Shown in pieces: positions 25,701 through 36,600 of a stretch of DNA of 64,000 nt. Under the pieces are notes generated by a model that did no database searches, was not told where the DNA came from, and saw only the letters and a program-made list of their open reading frames with translations. The translations under genes and the position numbers were made by a program. The stretch is from Helicoverpa zea (lineage: Eukaryota; Arthropoda; Insecta; Lepidoptera; Noctuidae), in contig NC_061469.1 in the NCBI RefSeq assembly GCF_022581195.2, forward strand, positions 2,790,001-2,854,000, given 5' to 3'. The first letter of the stretch is position 1. Each line of letters opens with the position of its first letter.

Positions 25701-28700
25701 ACGGACGTGCCTTTATTTCATTAGGGAGTAGAGAAAGCTGAACGCAGGGTTACAACTTCTACGGAAAATCAAGTTTAATTTTATAAGGTTTTTCTAAAGC
25801 ATTCCACAAAATATCAATGCACGTATGATTTCAAGGAAAATATAGTACAATAAAATACAAACCTTTATACAAATTACTAAAACCACCCTTACTGATTTCT
25901 TCAAAAACTAGTTCAAGGAATTCGGTCCAGGTGCTCTTCAAGATCGAACTTTGACATTTTAAAACATAAGACTCTTGAAAATATTCACCCCGGATCCCTG
26001 AAATACTAAAACCTCTAACCTTAAGTCTTTCTGTCCCAGCAATTTATATAAATGTGGCAGGGTTAGAATGATGTTTGAGCACCACTTAAAATTGAGTGAC
26101 TTTTCAGTATTCGGCTTTAAAGCTGAAACTGTGTTGTAGTTTATACCAGTCGACCTTCTTGCTGTTTTACGTGAAATGAAAACAAAAACCTTAGTTTGCA
26201 TGCAAGCCTCCCGTTTATTTATACTGCGATGTTTGTTTATACTTGCAAAACATTTTTTTTAAACTGCCTTTTATGTAAAACTGTAAGACAAAATATTTAT
26301 GTGGCGAAATGGTTCCTAAGGTTCATCATCATCATCATCATCTGCCTAGGCTTTTCCAACTGCGTGGGGTCGGCTCAAAGTTTAGCCGAATGGATCTGAG
26401 TACCAGTGTTTTAAATGGACTAACTATATGGCCTATTTGACTTCCACAACCCAGTTACCTGGGCAACCCGATACCCCTTGGGTGGTTGTCCGACTGTCTG
26501 GCTTCTGACTACCCGTGACGACTGTCAGAGACGTTCTTTGAGTGGCAGTCAAAATCTTTCGTGCCTAACGAACACGGAGAAACTCGTCATAACAAGATGG
26601 TCACCCATCCTACGACCGACCGCGCCAAGCATTGCTTGCCTTGATGGATAAATCCGTGTACTTATTTGAATTTATTCAAACTCAGTACCAAAGCTGTAGG
26701 TGTAAGTGCGTCCCAGCGTGTCCTATGAGAGTAACCTGATTTATATAAATAGCTCACGGCAGAAACTAGGGCACTAGGGGCTACATAACGATTTCCTTTA
26801 TTATTATACTATGGCGGCGACCTGAGAAGCCCTAAAAGGCTGCAATTGGACGTGAGCTTTCAGATTGCAATCTACGCCCTATTGAATTATTTTGTGAAAG
26901 AAAAAATAGACTTTAGGGTCAATGTGAATCACACTTATATTGTAATGGCGAAGGTTTGTATGTGTGGAAAGTTTGTTGCCGTTTCATGCAAAAGCTACTG
27001 GGTGGATTTTGATGAAAATTGGCAGTAATATAGCTGATATTTCATGTAAGGTACTTTTTTCCAAGTTTTATAAGTAGTTCCTTCGAGGCGAGGGCGGAAG
27101 GTATTACTTTAATAAATTAGAACCTAAAGTTCACATTTCCCTTTAAATCGCAGCTGAAAGGGGGGAATTAACGAGTTTCGAAGGCGCAGGAAGTTTTCCA
27201 ACGTTTAAACTTGGTTATAAATGGCGTATCCCTATCTATACATATATCTACCTACCTTGCTTTGGCTTCTACACGATATCGTGTTCCTTCGCAATACTGC
27301 GCATCATAAATAAGGAGGGTAGTCAGAAATGTGGATGAATATGATAGCAAGTTTCAGACGTCAAACGAAAACGCGATGCCGTGATTTTTCATGCCGTGTC
27401 TTTTCTTATGGGCGCGTTCAATTATGTAAACAATTTATTTCTTTATAACTAGCTTCCAATCGCGGTTTCACCTGTGTTCTGGGGCAACAACTACTTTCCG
27501 CGCAATTATTAATAGTAGCCTTTACGTTATTCTATCATTAAAATGTAGCAGTACATAATACGTATGTAGCACACATATTATACATATTTATGTACTGCAA
27601 AATTCATCGAAATCTGTTATCGTGCAAGTGTGATTGAGGAACAAACATCCAAACAAACTTCCTTGTTAATAATATTAGTTAGATTAGAGACTAAATCGAG
27701 TTTACCCAAATGCGATTACACGACTAAATATTCGTGTAATTTTCTGATTATAATCAGTAAAAACCCTCGGGAATCTATTAAGCAAACTGCGTGGAGACGA
27801 TAGCTCCATGATTGAATTTCCTTTCGCCATCTCCCTAAGGAGCGTAGGTGTTTAGTCACCTCCTACGTTTAATTTAGAAGTCTCGACAGGAAAGATATTT
27901 CGCAAAATCTCGTCGAAATCAGGTCAAGGTTTCGTAATGAGTGGGCGAAAATGCCACTTAATCAGATAATGACATCTTAATTGTATTAGGTGATTAATTC
28001 CGCCAATTCTATTAGTTTATTGTAAACGCTAGATTTTCATCGCGGTTTTGCCAGTGTTCCGGGGGAAGAACTTTTCGCACATGGATAAACAGTAGTTAGT
28101 CCTTTCGTAGATTTTAGACCATCTGTACAGACATGTACCAAATTCCATTTAATACGATTCAGTCATTCTGGCGTGAAAGTCTGTCGTGCTTTTTTATTTT
28201 AAAAAAGTTTACTTTCTCATTTATATTATTACTAGGATTCATTCATGTGATAAAAAATACAACAAATATTACTGATGTTCCAAAACTAGGTATATAGGAA
28301 CTGTCGCCGATGGGGACTGGACGCCATAGATTCCCAGACCCCCTCCACTCAGGCGAGGTCGGAGTGCCGCTGGGCCTTTTAGTGGGTATACCGGGAACGT
28401 CTTTAACGGGGAGTTCCACATACCCCTCTCCCGTCCCCCAACAGGAAGGGGATGCTTAATAGCGTTTTTAGCCCAGCAACATAAAAAAAAGGTATATAGG
28501 AACTGCAGAAAACACCTAGTAAGAAAATAAAAACAAAATAATATTATTCCTTACCTGAGACTTAAATCATCAACATCCAAGTTGAGTGTGTCTTTCCTTC
28601 TCGTCCGCTCTACATTTTCCTTCACAACTAGATTCTCTTCAGACGTAATCCTCACTTGTACATCAAACTTGTCCGTTTTACTCTTAACGTCCGCTTCATT

Positions 28701-29549
28701 TGGAACCGCCATCCTGACGTTGTCTGTAGAATATGACTTTATATTCACTGTCTTATTATCATCCAATTGTTCTTCTTTTTCATGAAAATGCTGGCCGTTT
28801 TTAAAGATGGTTGATTCTTTTTCAAATGCTTTACGGTCTTCTGAAGAGTCACTGTCCGATGTAGTGCTAGATATAATAGTCCCTTCTTTTAAAGTACGGA
28901 CTTTTATTCTAACATCGAACTTCGATAGCAGCTCAAGTTTAGTTTTAAAACTTGGCTGGTGAGGTTCTGATTCTTCTGTCTGTTTCGGTAAACTCGAGAT
29001 CTGAGATATTTCTCCTATCTCAGTATTGTTGTTACCTTCATCTGCTGGACTGTGTTCAACAGACTCGTTTAATTCGGGAGATGCGGAATATTCTCCTAAA
29101 TCCTCTGGTATTTCATCCAATTTTTCATTAGAACAAAAATTACTGTTCTCGTCCGATTCCTGTGGGATTGGGTCTAGTTCATCTATAGTGCTGTGCCTGT
29201 CAGTAGCAGTTGCAATAACCACTTCACTGCTGGTGTATTCTTCAATATTGTGTGAACGAGGGCTGTAAGTGACTTCCAACTTTATATTCTGTGCATTAGG
29301 GTCCTTTTCTTCATAATCTGAATCTATAATTCTACGCCTCAGAATATGATTTTCTAAAGTCAACTTTTCTATAACATCAGCGTAATCTAGGCAATGGGAG
29401 TGCTGCTCATACTTCTCCTTCAACTGTTTGAGTTCATTCTTGGATATCTCTAGTGCAGTTCTAAGTGAGACTACAGTCTGGTGCAGGGCCCTCACTGTGT
29501 CCAGGTGCTCAGCCCCGGTTGGGGCCGCCTCCAGCCTGCCGCTATCCAT
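16514..29549 (-). CDS. Coiled-coil and CAP-Gly domain protein (916 aa)
   Basis: Ten exons on the reverse strand: 29549-28555, 21980-21797, 21454-20835, 20338-20167, 19780-19639, 18727-18622, 18355-18264, 17901-17776, 17337-17217, 16706-16514. All junctions keep frame and total 2751 nt. Residues about 10-80 form a leucine-rich coiled coil (RTALEISKNELKQLKEKY). The middle is acidic, serine-rich and probably disordered, with two KFDV(R/Q) segments. Residues about 832-910 are a CAP-Gly domain: RIAVGRVRYVG, then RNDG in place of the usual GKNDG, then RYF and LFVPFSKV. CAP-Gly domains bind the EEY/F tails of tubulin and EB proteins (family knowledge), so a cytoplasmic microtubule role is inferred. 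It has no kinesin motor. I cannot name the orthologue. The start is the first ATG of the long first frame. Confidence 0.85.
17217..17337 (-). CDS. CAP-Gly gene exon 9 (start of CAP-Gly)
   Basis: Encodes LEKSIGVTGTPYIPAEP, then LRLGHTVKVITPHGRIAVGR, the first strands of the CAP-Gly fold. Acceptor tttttag, donor GTAATA, phase 2. Confidence 0.87.
17776..17901 (-). CDS. CAP-Gly gene exon 8
   Basis: Acceptor ttctgcag. Encodes DSSRPWRSSLPDVRRDDTDE followed by a short amphipathic helix (LLEEAEIFVRRSIDNL). Donor GTAAGT. The intron before it contains diverged TTTGCGCAATTTAAGCGC repeats at 17970-18060. Confidence 0.85.
18264..18355 (-). CDS. CAP-Gly gene exon 7
   Basis: Acceptor ctcttatag after a T-rich tract. 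Reads FLSRGSSYRSPCLSIDRSND to YLPR and leaves one base. Donor GTAATT. Confidence 0.82.
18622..18727 (-). CDS. CAP-Gly gene exon 6
   Basis: Acceptor ccttgcag. Takes one base from exon 5 to make Gly and reads FTSMVPELSRSADPVWALSK and a Thr/Ser-rich end. Donor GTTAGT, phase 2. Confidence 0.8.
18972..19242. repeat. 16-bp minisatellite, about 16-17 units
   Basis: Unit TGGTACCTATAGCCAC with C/T and A/G variants. Groups of five units repeat as an 80-bp higher-order block. It abuts the exon repeat, and its ACTGGTACCTA core resembles the ACTGGTGCCTAGTG link of that repeat, which suggests a shared origin. Confidence 0.9.
19243..19780 (-). repeat. 162-bp in-frame tandem repeat of a coding exon
   Basis: Units start near 19243, 19405, 19567 and 19729 at exact 162-bp spacing and are nearly identical; one A/G difference was seen. 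Each unit holds the exon body, its donor, and a 21-nt link. Because 162 is divisible by three, the frame stays open through all copies, giving 54-residue repeats joined by NCYCTLGTSA. The last copy breaks off after GASG where the minisatellite begins. Very GC-rich for this locus. A collapsed or expanded assembly is possible. Confidence 0.85.
19639..19780 (-). CDS. CAP-Gly gene exon 5 (first copy of a repeated exon)
   Basis: The acceptor tttcatgtag gives phase 0: IPVPTSSAATVAPRGASG through TRRVLLSDI plus one base. The donor is ATCG|GTAACT. The exon body recurs downstream with a 162-bp period (see the repeat entry), so the real donor may be here, at 19477 or at 19315. All three are in the same phase. 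Confidence 0.78.
20167..20338 (-). CDS. CAP-Gly gene exon 4
   Basis: Arg/Pro-rich exon PSNYRGVSRPPGPFKAG through PRWSSDGYLAHK, GC-rich compared with its introns. Leaves in phase 0 at GTAGGG. Confidence 0.85.
20425..20660. repeat. Probable transposon-derived intronic repeat
   Basis: Contains AAAATTTCATCATAATCGACGG and CTTACATACATAG, wording typical of lepidopteran LINE or Helitron tails in introns. Boundaries are not clear. Confidence 0.35.
20835..21454 (-). CDS. CAP-Gly gene exon 3
   Basis: Encodes EDLVSIREGDQWAPQ through RRNTCPNPFQY and ends two bases into an Arg codon. Polar and serine-rich, probably disordered. Donor GTAAGG. Confidence 0.88.
21797..21980 (-). CDS. CAP-Gly gene exon 2
   Basis: Acidic exon encoding SMSEGDNSVFSEGG through EEVDDIELIFTTDESKD. 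Acceptor ctcag, donor GTGAGT, leaves in phase 0. A 6.6-kb intron rich in Helitron-like pieces separates it from exon 1. Confidence 0.88.
22766..22972 (+). mobile_element. Helitron-like element
   Basis: Starts at TCTATACTAATATTATAAAG, contains the GGTACGGGCAGTAGTTACC block, and ends at GGAAAACGGCTAGT, as in short lepidopteran non-autonomous Helitrons (family knowledge). It lies in intron 1 of the CAP-Gly gene and encodes nothing. Confidence 0.65.
24174..24188. repeat. Poly(G) run
   Basis: About 14 consecutive G in an otherwise AT-rich intron of the CAP-Gly gene. A G-quadruplex-prone simple repeat. Confidence 0.9.
26318..26560 (-). repeat. SINE-like dispersed repeat, copy 2 (inverted)
   Basis: Begins with a (CAT)n run, the reverse of the GATGATG tail, and contains the reverse of AAGGGGTATCGGGTTGCC. 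It lies in the large intron of the CAP-Gly gene in the sense orientation of that gene. Confidence 0.7.
27458..27684 (-). mobile_element. Helitron-like element, reverse orientation
   Basis: Runs from ACTAGCTTCCAATCGCGGTT (inverse of the 3' end) to TTAATAATATTAGTTAGA (inverse of the 5' end). Non-coding. Confidence 0.6.
28027..28238 (-). mobile_element. Helitron-like element, reverse orientation
   Basis: Opens with GCTAGATTTTCATCGCGGTT and closes near TATATTATTACTAGGA. Same family as 27458-27684 but diverged. Confidence 0.5.
28304..28490 (+). mobile_element. Retroposed 187-bp insert with 15-bp target duplication
   Basis: GGTATATAGGAACTG flanks it at 28289-28303 and 28491-28505, and it ends in eight A. 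This is the mark of target-primed reverse transcription. The GC-rich body resembles a LINE 3' untranslated region. It sits 65 bp from the exon 1 donor of the CAP-Gly gene. Confidence 0.8.
28555..29549 (-). CDS. CAP-Gly gene exon 1 (start codon, coiled coil)
   Basis: Opens with MDSGRLEAAPTGAEHLDTV and holds residues 1-331 plus two bases. The coiled coil is followed by Glu/Ser-rich sequence. The donor gtaagg follows DDLSL. Confidence 0.88.
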
Positions 29550-30529
29550 GCCACCTTGTTACCCGCCACTGAGCCAACATACAACATCCCATACATGACT
29601 ACTGCTTTATAATATCCCTCAAAACACAATCACTGCACTTTCCATTGCCTGGGAGACGGAATTACAGCTTGAATAAATAAACAACCATTATAGAGTGTTC
29701 CGCGCGAATAAACCGCGTCTGCCGACAGAAGTTCATCGATGACCCAGTTCGTGAATAAAACCATTGACATACATCATTTCGTCGCACATTCTCAGATCTT
29801 TATCAAGTCTCGCAGCGCTGAAGAGAACACCACTGAACCGAAGCACGGAAGGGCAAGTAATCGATAAAACAACTCGCCCCAAACTGTTGTAATTAGCTTA
29901 GGAGCCGTCGAAACTCGCGGGGCGGCTCACAACTGGCACCGACCACTGATAAAGTCTGACACGGAAGGCAGTAATTAAGCAGGATATTATCTCCCGATCG
30001 CTCTGACAGACAAGGCTGTGGTGTGTGCGGTATATGTAGCTATAGTGCAAGATAAGCACTCAAGAGATCTCCGTGCACTGCTACTTGTAAACAAATCAAT
30101 ACTCCAATTTGGTATTCGCGGGCGCACCGGCGCAAGTGCGAAAAGTTCGGCATGACATTTCCGTTTCAGTCACTTTGACAGCTATTGAGATGCGTTCGTA
30201 AAACAACAAAACTTTGAAAGCCTCTTATCACAGCCTCTTATTCTTAATATAAATATAATAGAAAAACGTGATTTTTAACACGAACAAATAAATAAAATAC
30301 GAAAATAAACGGAAGAAGCATGCATAAAGATGCTTTGATTTCAATATTGATACTGATTCATCGTTACAGAGTTATGAAATGAATTTCCAATCATTTTATA
30401 TTTCCAAACGATGCATAAACGTCAAATTCATACTGATAGGAAAATAAACCTGAAGATAACCTCAAAACCAAAATAAGCTTTTATCTCGGGCTTTTATTTT
30501 TGTTTAATTGAACATAAAGTTCACTTAAA
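29550..30529. promoter_or_regulatory. Divergent interval between CAP-Gly gene and NSUN4
   Basis: The two start codons lie 980 bp apart, pointing away from each other. The half next to the CAP-Gly gene (29560-30180) is less AT-rich than the surroundings. No TATA box or initiator could be fixed with confidence. A shared promoter is inference. Confidence 0.4.
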
Positions 30530-30613
30530 ATGTTTAACATATCCAGCGTTTACAAAAATACCTGCACTTCTTACTTAGTGCTACAAGCTCGATATAAAAA
30601 GACTGTACATTGG
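30530..30613 (+). CDS. NSUN4: NSUN4 exon 1 (presequence)
   Basis: 28 codons from MFNISSVYKNTCTSYLVLQ to TVHW. Donor GTAAGT, phase 0. It is too short to be seen as a long frame, but it fits the next exon exactly. Confidence 0.82.
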
Positions 30614-33600
30614 GTAAGTTTCCAGTTCACTGTGATTTTGCTTCTATTTACTAAACTTTTACCTTCTAAACCTTCGTTTGACTTAAACAGGCTAAATTGA
30701 AAAGAAAAACCAGTCCTAAATATAAGGCTCAGAATCATTTTGACGAGTTCTACGGATCAGTATTTGGTAACAAATGGGAAGGAATGAAGGAGGCGCTGTT
30801 ACGGCGCTCGAAGTATGTAGCGCTCGTAAATAACTACGGAGATGCAGAACAGACCATGGAGGAACTTACAAATAGGGGTAACTATGTCTATTCTATTTAT
30901 TAAGCTAACTTCAGAGGCAGAATGTGACTAGTAGAAATGATACCCATTCAATCTTTGTCCCGATTTTCAAAGCGCTTAGACAGTGGCGGCCCTAGGGGGG
31001 TGCGAACTGTGCCATCGCACAGGGCCTCGCGCTTGGGGGGGCCTCGCGCTACGACCCACACTAATATAAAAAAAAAATTAGAAGATATTTATCTGGTCCA
31101 AGAAAAAAAATGTGCATGTTTTCTTTATTTCTAATTCATCCTGCGTTTACTTTTTGAGTCCTCAATTTAACAAAAAGTTGGAACACCAAAGTAACAAAAA
31201 CAACTGGCTCTCGATCCAGTCATGGATTCTTTTTATTTGTGCTTTGAGAGTCCTTAAACAAACAATTTAAAAAAAAATTCGCGCTCGCTACGCTCGCGGC
31301 TGTTCACTTGGTGCCCAGTGCCTTCCCTTCTAACTTGATTAGAGTACTTTTATGTCCCAAAACTCAACAATTTTCGCGCTCGCTGCGCTCGCGGGTGCTT
31401 TCCTTTCCACTTGTTTTATTTTTTCATCCTTTTTTAGCCGAACCTAGAAGGTAGCGCCGTTTATTAACAAGAAAATAACTCCTAGTTTCCGTATGAACTT
31501 TCTTATTTACGACGCAACGTTCGAACTACTTAAGTTACAATCTTTCAATACATAGGGGGCGCTTGGGTCATGATTGCACCCGGGCGCTACATGAGCCAGA
31601 GACGGCCCTGAATCAGTTATACGAAGAGCTGAATATTATCTCGGTGCTGAAATGTATATTAGAAAATAATTTAACTGAAATTAATCCCACTACCGAAATA
31701 GTCTTGAGAATTCGAATAATAAAATAATAATATCGAAAAAGCAGTTTTCGAGGCTTAACATTTTTAAAACTTAAGGAATTCAATGACACAAGATCGACTT
31801 TCAGCCCTTGCTATTCTTTCGATCGAAAATGACGTTGCTCATTCATTCGATTATTCTGCTTTAATTAAAGATTTTAGTTTAATGTTTGTTAAGTTTGTGA
31901 TTCTTTAAATATGAACTGTAGTAAAAATATTTTTTTTATAATTAGTTTAACTTAGCATTTCTCCTCAAACATGACGATTAGCTAAATCAAAACGCTAGCT
32001 TACTCTCTTCACTTTGGACAAAGGGCCTCGCATAGACCTGCCGCACGTAGCCTCGCAATGGCTAGGGCCGCCGCTGCGCTTAGATAACTGTAGCCTCAAT
32101 GTGCTATATTTAAGTCTTAATAAGTAAACCATGTCTAAGCTATGTAAGGTTAACTAATGTTATTGAAATCCACATAAATAATCTACAAAATCAATGTGTA
32201 AAAAAAACATTCAATTACTTAGCTTAAAAAGTTTCTAATTCTATATTGTAACTACAGGTGCACACTGCCTAAGAAAGTTAATATCAACACAAGAGGAATT
32301 CCACAAGCAGTTCAACATCACGCCCCCACCAACTCAAGCCCCCCCACAGACAGACGGACAGTCAGACAGACTCGCTGCATACATAGAGAGACAGCAGACA
32401 GATGAAATATCTAGCATTTACCCTAAGACTGATAATGTGCCTGAGAAATTGGATATGGCGGACAATGCTGAAAGGGTGGACAGTAAAAAGGTGAAGGAAG
32501 AAATGTAAGTGATGCAGGATGAAGTAGAATTAAAACTTAGAAGAGAAGTAAAGTAGAATTTACAAGTCTCCCAAAATAATCAATCAAACAAATCACAAAA
32601 TTGGAGTTACTTTAGTATGAAGCTTGCAACTTTATTGCTTAACTTTGTCAGTAGAATCAGCTAGACATTACCTGTCTGTAAACATTTTTGGTTCTATATC
32701 TATATTATTTAAATTGCCCCAAAACAAGTTTCATGGCCCTTTGATAAATACTGTTAAATATAAAGCTAATCATTTGATTCTTCAGTCTTTAATCTGTTAT
32801 ATAAATATTTGTGTTCACAGCTCCTACCCAAACAAAACTCTAGAAGAATCAATAGCAGACGCACAGATAGATGAATCCAGAATAATAGACCCATCACTAG
32901 GAATGACATCGGAGTCACTCTACCAGTTCCTACCAGCCACTAAGCTGAAAGGAATGGACGATTTTGTCGCTGAGTCTGTGCATTATTCTTATTATTCTAG
33001 TAAGTATATTTTACGTCATCCTATGTTATGTTGTGCTTGCTTCTGAATTAGAATTTCAGTCTGGCAACCAGTCTTACCTATTTGTTTGCTTGTAAAGCTG
33101 GATTGTAACAGACAGATTGCAGTCACTCCATGTAAGACACTGGTTCTCAGCTGTATCCGGTTAGACTGGTTAAAAGCCTTGGTGATGATGATGCTTCATT
33201 GCATGAATTAGGCATGTAAGATCTGTAAAATTGACTGATAATTACATAGATATGTTACATGAAAATTAAGTTAAATAATAATATTTTGCCATTTCGGATA
33301 GCTAAACATTATATGATAATTATAATTTTCAGAGGAGAAAGACTTTCCGTTACTGATAGAACCAGAAACAGCACTGAACTATCCGGAACATTTGAAAGTG
33401 TACACTTATGAAATGGACAGCAAAGCTACCAGTTTTCCTGAACCCAGGAGATGTCAAACAGGTATTAAGTTAATTGTACTCTTCACGAAAACTTTATAAG
33501 TAAGTAGACACCATTGGCTGTGTTTCGGATGGCACGTTAAACTGTAGGTCCCGGCTGTCATTGAACATCCTTGGCAGTCGTTATGGGTAGTCAGAAGCCA

Positions 33601-36600
33601 GTAAGTCTGACACCAGTCTAACCGAGGGGTATCGGGTTGCCCGAGGTCAGATAGGCAGTCGCTTCTTGTAAAGCATTGGTACTCAGCTGAATCCGGTGAG
33701 ACTGGAAGCCAACCCCAACATGATTGGGAAAAGGCTCGGAAAAGGCCCGCCATCGATTTCACCTGCATCCCATGAGAACTTCTCCGCGCACTTTGCATTG
33801 TCGATAAATAGGCTATCTAAGACTGGAATAGTTTTTCAAATTGGTCCAGCAGTTCCTGAGATGAATGCATTCAAACAAACTAACTTACGCTTTATAATAT
33901 TAGTTTAAGATTTCGTATCGACATATTTTACTACAGACAAAGTGTGAAGCATACTTAATTACTGTAAATACAATAATTTATTTTGTTTTTGTTTTTATAA
34001 ACTTTCAGGTGTATTCAACTACTACCCAATGGACTGTGGCAGCGTACTCTCAGTATTAGCCTTAGGGCTTTCCGCAGGAGACCGCGTACTGGATCTGTGC
34101 TCAGCTCCCGGGGGCAAAGCCCTAGTAGCACTACAGACCTTACTGCCTGACGTTATTGTATGCAATGATATTTCTATATCTAGGATGAATAGGTAAGTTA
34201 TAAATGTCTAGAAAGAAATGTGCTTATAATTCACGGTAATTAACTGTCAGGCTATATTTATTCCGGGTACGGGAAAAAGTTCCATTGGGACGCAGATGTT
34301 AATTAACGGTAGCCCATGGTTGTCCTGTGTCCCAGAGGAACTTCTTCCAGTACTCTGAAAAAATATTGACTTGCTCGGGCATAGTCCAGCTTCACAACAG
34401 TGCATTTGTCAAGTCTATCCAGTACTTTCGGAGTCTCTATGGTACAAACCAAAAAAAAAATTGTTATATTAATTTCTATTAAATTGAAGATAGAGAGAGG
34501 AAATGTGACTATCGATGATGTCGATATGTAAAATTATATCTTAATCGAAATAACTATCGTGGTTACTCGTGTCGTAATTTTTTAAGCCTGTTCTTATTTT
34601 GCAATGTTACCAAACTACCGATTTTTTTCCGCTGTCATTTTTATTATTTATTCTAGGGTACAGCGATCTTTTAAAGATTACCTGTTCGATTTCGAGACGA
34701 GCAACAAATGGCGCGAACGAGTCATATTCAAAAGAATTGATGGCCGATTGTATACTGATGATCAAGGGTTTGACAAGGTAAGACATCATACAGCTAATTG
34801 TTATAAAAATATACATTCTGAACATAATAGAAGAGTGTCTACGATCAGTTTTCAAAATTTTCTCGCAGAGTTGGGCGCAACTCGTAAACTTCCAAAAATC
34901 TCTCAAGAGTTTGCATATGTGAATATGTATTTGTTTTTTTATTGTGATTGACATCTGTTTTCTATTGAAGCCTATAACGTTGGTGAATTTTCTGTTATTC
35001 AAATATAATATTTTTTGTCTATCTAGGTTTTAGTGGACGTCCCTTGCACGACAGACCGTCACTCCATGAATGAAGATGAAAACAATATATTCAGACCGGA
35101 CAGAATCAAGGAGAGGCTCAGAATACCTGAAATGCAATCGCAGTTACTCGTGTGAGTAACATCATAGAATTTTATTTTTATTAAATTGGCGCTTTGATGA
35201 AAGTGATTCATCAATTAAACCAATCTTTTAAGTGAAATTGCAAATTTACGAGTGCTAGAAATATAGTTTTTGAAATATGGTTAGTGAAGGCGAGACAAAT
35301 ATCTCTAACAGACCACTGGCTAGGTAAATGCCAGTGGTTTCACTTGCTTCCTGAGGAAGCTAGAAGCTACTATCTGCACCTGTATAGAAAATAGTGTACA
35401 CAAAACATTTGCCTTTATAATATTAACTAGCTGTTGCCCGCAACTTCGTCTGCGTGGGCAATATAGAATCGTCAAAATACTACTTATCCGGTAGGTGCAT
35501 TCTTTCACGTGACAGTATAATTAGGATTAGCACTTCGCAGTCGCATAGATTCATTGATCAAGGTTGTGTTGTGGATGTGACCATTTATCCAAACAAAAGA
35601 AGTAAAGTTTGTGACGTTGTTCAGCCAATTTGGAAAATTATTACGTATGGTGCGTAAGTAATTTTCACAGGAAACAGCTATAATCTATGTCTACATGCTT
35701 TGAGTCTGATAAAGCTGTCATTTGTACATTTTCTGCAGCTGCTGCGACTAATCAGAAGCCAGAAAGTCTGTCAGTCTTACCATAATATGGATATCGTCTT
35801 GTGTAGTTGACTGGATTGTAGATAGGTAGTCGCTCCAAGCAAAATATTGGTACTAAAACAGATTCGGTGACTGGAAGCCAACACCAACATAGTTGGGGAA
35901 TAGCTGGATGGATGATAAAATGAGTCATCATCATCAGCAGGCGCATAGGGTAGGATAGTTTCACTTACTCATGGTAAGGCTGACCACACATTAGGCGTGC
36001 GCGATCCTCGGGCGTGTGAGTAGCGCGGGCGTCGCGAGCGCGCTGCGTGAACGTCGCGTTTTGCTGCCCTGCGGCATGTGTGAAGAGTGCAAGCGACGCG
36101 CTCGCGGCGAGCACGCGGCGCTCGAGTTGCGTTCTTACCCCTTCGCCCGCTATCCCCGCCGCCCGCTAAACGCCTTAGCAGTTAAACGTCAAGGAGAGCG
36201 GCGCGTGCGCGCCGCGAGCGCGCTGCAAATGCCGCAGGGCAGCAAAACGCGACGCTCACGCAACGCGCTCGCGACGCACGCGCGGCGCCCGCGCTACTCA
36301 CACGCCCGAGGATCGCGCACGCCTAATGTGGGGGAGGCCTAAGCCGGGACTTCACCGAAATGTTTGCATTAGTTCACGAATAGGCAAAATGTACGTATCT
36401 GTGAGAGTCCACTTCATGTGTTCGTACTTGAAACCTGTAGTTTTGCCAAGATTTTCAGAATGTACGCTCGCAATTTGTCATTTCTTGGTGGAGCCAGCAA
36501 ATCAAAAGAAACATAAGTGTTGTATACTGTGCGTCACTACCGCACACCGGGAAAATTTCGCTCTTGCGGAGGACGTTCATATACCATATTTTGTGTCACA

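Noticed and set aside
30691..30903. Independent 68-residue gene in this frame
   Set aside because: It is NSUN4 exon 2 extended into the intron; the donor at 30878 and in-frame exon 3 explain it.
34607..35002. 131-codon reverse-strand open frame
   Set aside because: Antisense over NSUN4 exon 7 and intron; no motif and no splice support.
36016..36342. 108-codon Arg/Ala-rich open frame
   Set aside because: It spans the GC-rich palindrome in an NSUN4 intron; stop-free sequence follows from base composition.
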